This document shows positions 6,103 through 7,232 of a DNA stretch of 7,232 bases, one piece after another. Each line of letters opens with the position of its first letter. Within the stretch, counting starts at the first letter, position 1. The stretch lies in the NCBI GenBank assembly GCA_958349325.1, contig CATWCP010000054.1, forward strand, positions 1 through 7,232, given 5' to 3'. Origin of the DNA: an uncultured Collinsella sp. Lineage in GTDB: Bacteria; Actinomycetota; Coriobacteriia; Coriobacteriales; Coriobacteriaceae. A model generated the notes under the pieces. It did not search any database and was not told the DNA's origin. It saw nothing but the letters and a program-made list of their open reading frames with translations. The position numbers and the translations under genes are program-made.

Positions 6103-7232
6103 ATGTTAGATAGATTTACCGATCGAGCGCGCAAGGTCATGTCGATGGCCAAACAGGAGGCGCTCGATCTGCACTCAAATAAGGTGGGCACCGAGCACCT
6201 GCTGCTCGCACTCGCCAAGGAGGACGAGGGCATCGCTGCCGAGGCGCTGCGCTCGCTTGATATCTCCTACGACGACATCATGGACACCCTCAAGGAGGTC
6301 CAGACCACGGTTCCCGAGCCCAGCGAGGAGACCGAGGCTGCCAAGCTTGCCTTTACGCCGCTCGTCATTAGCGTGATGGAGCGCTCCTTCCGCGTGGCAC
6401 GTGAGAACAACCAGACCTACGTGTCGACCGAGCACTTGCTGATTGGCATCGTCGAAGAGGGTAACGGCATGGCCATGGACATCCTCATGCGCCTGGGTGT
6501 GTCGTCCGCCTCCATCAAAAAGGCTATCGAGAAACTTACCGCCAAGGACCAGGACAAGAAGCGTCCGCTCGCCGGCGCCGGTGCCGGGCGTCCCGGTGCG
6601 GGCCTGCCGTTCTTTAGCGGCTCGGACGCGTCGCAGCAAAAGGGGAGCGGCACCGATACGCTTAAGCAGTTCGCCACCAACCTTACGCAGAAGGCGCGCG
6701 ACGGCGAGCTCGACCCTGTAATTGGTCGCGAAAAGGAAGTCCAGCGTATGATGGAGATCCTTTCGCGTCGCACCAAGAACAATCCGCTTATCTTGGGCGA
6801 CCCCGGCGTGGGCAAGACGGCCATCGTCGAGGGTCTGGCTCAGCAGATTGCAGCTGGCAACGTGCCCGAGAACCTTATGAACCAGAACATCTGGACGCTC
6901 GACCTGCCGGGCCTCGTTGCGGGCGCCAAGTATCGCGGTGAGTTTGAGGAGCGCCTCAAGAACGTGATCCAGGAGGCCACCGAAGCTGACGACGTCATCC
7001 TGTTTATTGACGAGATGCACACCATCATCGGTGCCGGCTCTGCCGAGGGCTCCATCGACGCGAGCTCCATGCTCAAGCCCGTGCTCGCGCGCGGTGCCTT
7101 CCAGATTATCGGCGCCACCACGGCCGAGGAATTCCGCAAGTACCTCACCAAGGACCCGGCCTTCGAGCGTCGCTTCCAGACCATCGATGTCGAGGAGCCG
7201 AGCGTCGAGGACACGGTCAAGATCCTGACCGC
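6103..7232 (+). CDS. clpC: ATP-dependent Clp protease ATP-binding subunit ClpC, 3' end outside window
   Basis: 376 complete codons are present and the frame is still open at the window end; full-length ClpC is about 800-860 residues. The ATG at 6103 has AAGGA at 6091-6095, 7 bases upstream. The N-terminal domain has two Clp_N repeats (residues about 4-60 and 84-143), each with a V-x-TEHLL motif. A Gly/Ala/Pro-rich linker follows (about 150-184). The first AAA+ module starts near 187, with Walker A GDPGVGKT (232-239), Walker B ILFIDE (299-304), a GATT sensor-type segment (337-340) and arginine-finger candidates R356/R357. ClpC is a hexameric unfoldase that feeds proteins to ClpP in the cytoplasm. 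The opening FTDRARKVMSMAKQEAL is ClpC-like rather than ClpB- or ClpA-like. The M-domain that would confirm ClpC lies beyond the window. It has its own transcription unit and no evident link to the giant gene. Confidence 0.93.
   Translation, partial: MLDRFTDRARKVMSMAKQEALDLHSNKVGTEHLLLALAKEDEGIAAEALRSLDISYDDIMDTLKEVQTTVPEPSEETEAAKLAFTPLVISVMERSFRVARENNQTYVSTEHLLIGIVEEGNGMAMDILMRLGVSSASIKKAIEKLTAKDQDKKRPLAGAGAGRPGAGLPFFSGSDASQQKGSGTDTLKQFATNLTQKARDGELDPVIGREKEVQRMMEILSRRTKNNPLILGDPGVGKTAIVEGLAQQIAAGNVPENLMNQNIWTLDLPGLVAGAKYRGEFEERLKNVIQEATEADDVILFIDEMHTIIGAGSAEGSIDASSMLKPVLARGAFQIIGATTAEEFRKYLTKDPAFERRFQTIDVEEPSVEDTVKILT

Noticed and set aside
6175..7020. 281-codon minus-strand frame opposite clpC
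   Set aside because: The + strand here encodes canonical Clp_N and AAA+ motifs in one frame; the antisense frame is a composition artefact.
1..7232. CRISPR arrays, insertion sequences, tRNA or rRNA genes, attachment sites
   Set aside because: No regularly spaced direct repeats, transposase motifs, terminal inverted repeats or tRNA/rRNA sequences were seen in the window.

Overview
The window looks like part of a chromosome from a high-GC, strictly anaerobic actinobacterium, most likely a Coriobacteriia member of the Collinsella type. This rests on three things: G/C-rich third codon positions, a ClpC-type chaperone, and a very large oxygen-sensitive iron-sulfur activase/reductase. The lineage is an inference from coding style and gene content, not from a marker gene. 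All four genes are on the + strand.

Layout. (1) 1-516: the 3' part of a DUF2798-type membrane protein; its start lies upstream of the window. (2) 517-797: a 281-base intergenic region. It holds an inverted repeat just after the first gene, a strong intrinsic terminator (683-715), a perfect 21-bp palindrome (728-748) and an extended -10 promoter (757-765). (3) 798-5237: one 1479-residue fused protein. It has two BadF/BadG/HgdC-type ATPase (activase) domains in tandem, a four-cysteine motif, a DUF2229 region and a second reductase-like region. (4) 5221-5910: a TetR-family repressor whose start overlaps the end of the giant gene by 17 bases. (5) 5911-6102: an intergenic region with two hairpins and a weak promoter candidate. 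(6) 6103-7232: the 5' part of clpC, cut off by the window end inside its first AAA+ module.

How the parts fit. The giant gene and tetR appear to be a two-gene, self-regulated unit: terminator, operator, promoter, enzyme, repressor. The enzyme seems to carry both the ATP-driven electron injector and the low-potential reductase that normally sit on separate subunits of 2-hydroxyacyl-CoA dehydratase or benzoyl-CoA reductase systems. No dehydratase subunits, CoA-transferase or electron-transfer genes lie beside it. The best specific hypothesis is anaerobic plasmalogen synthesis (a PlsA-like fusion that reduces an ester lipid to a vinyl ether), with the TetR protein sensing a lipid or acyl signal. 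The domain identities are well supported. The plasmalogen role and the operator-repressor pairing are inferences. The flanking DUF2798 and clpC genes appear functionally unrelated.
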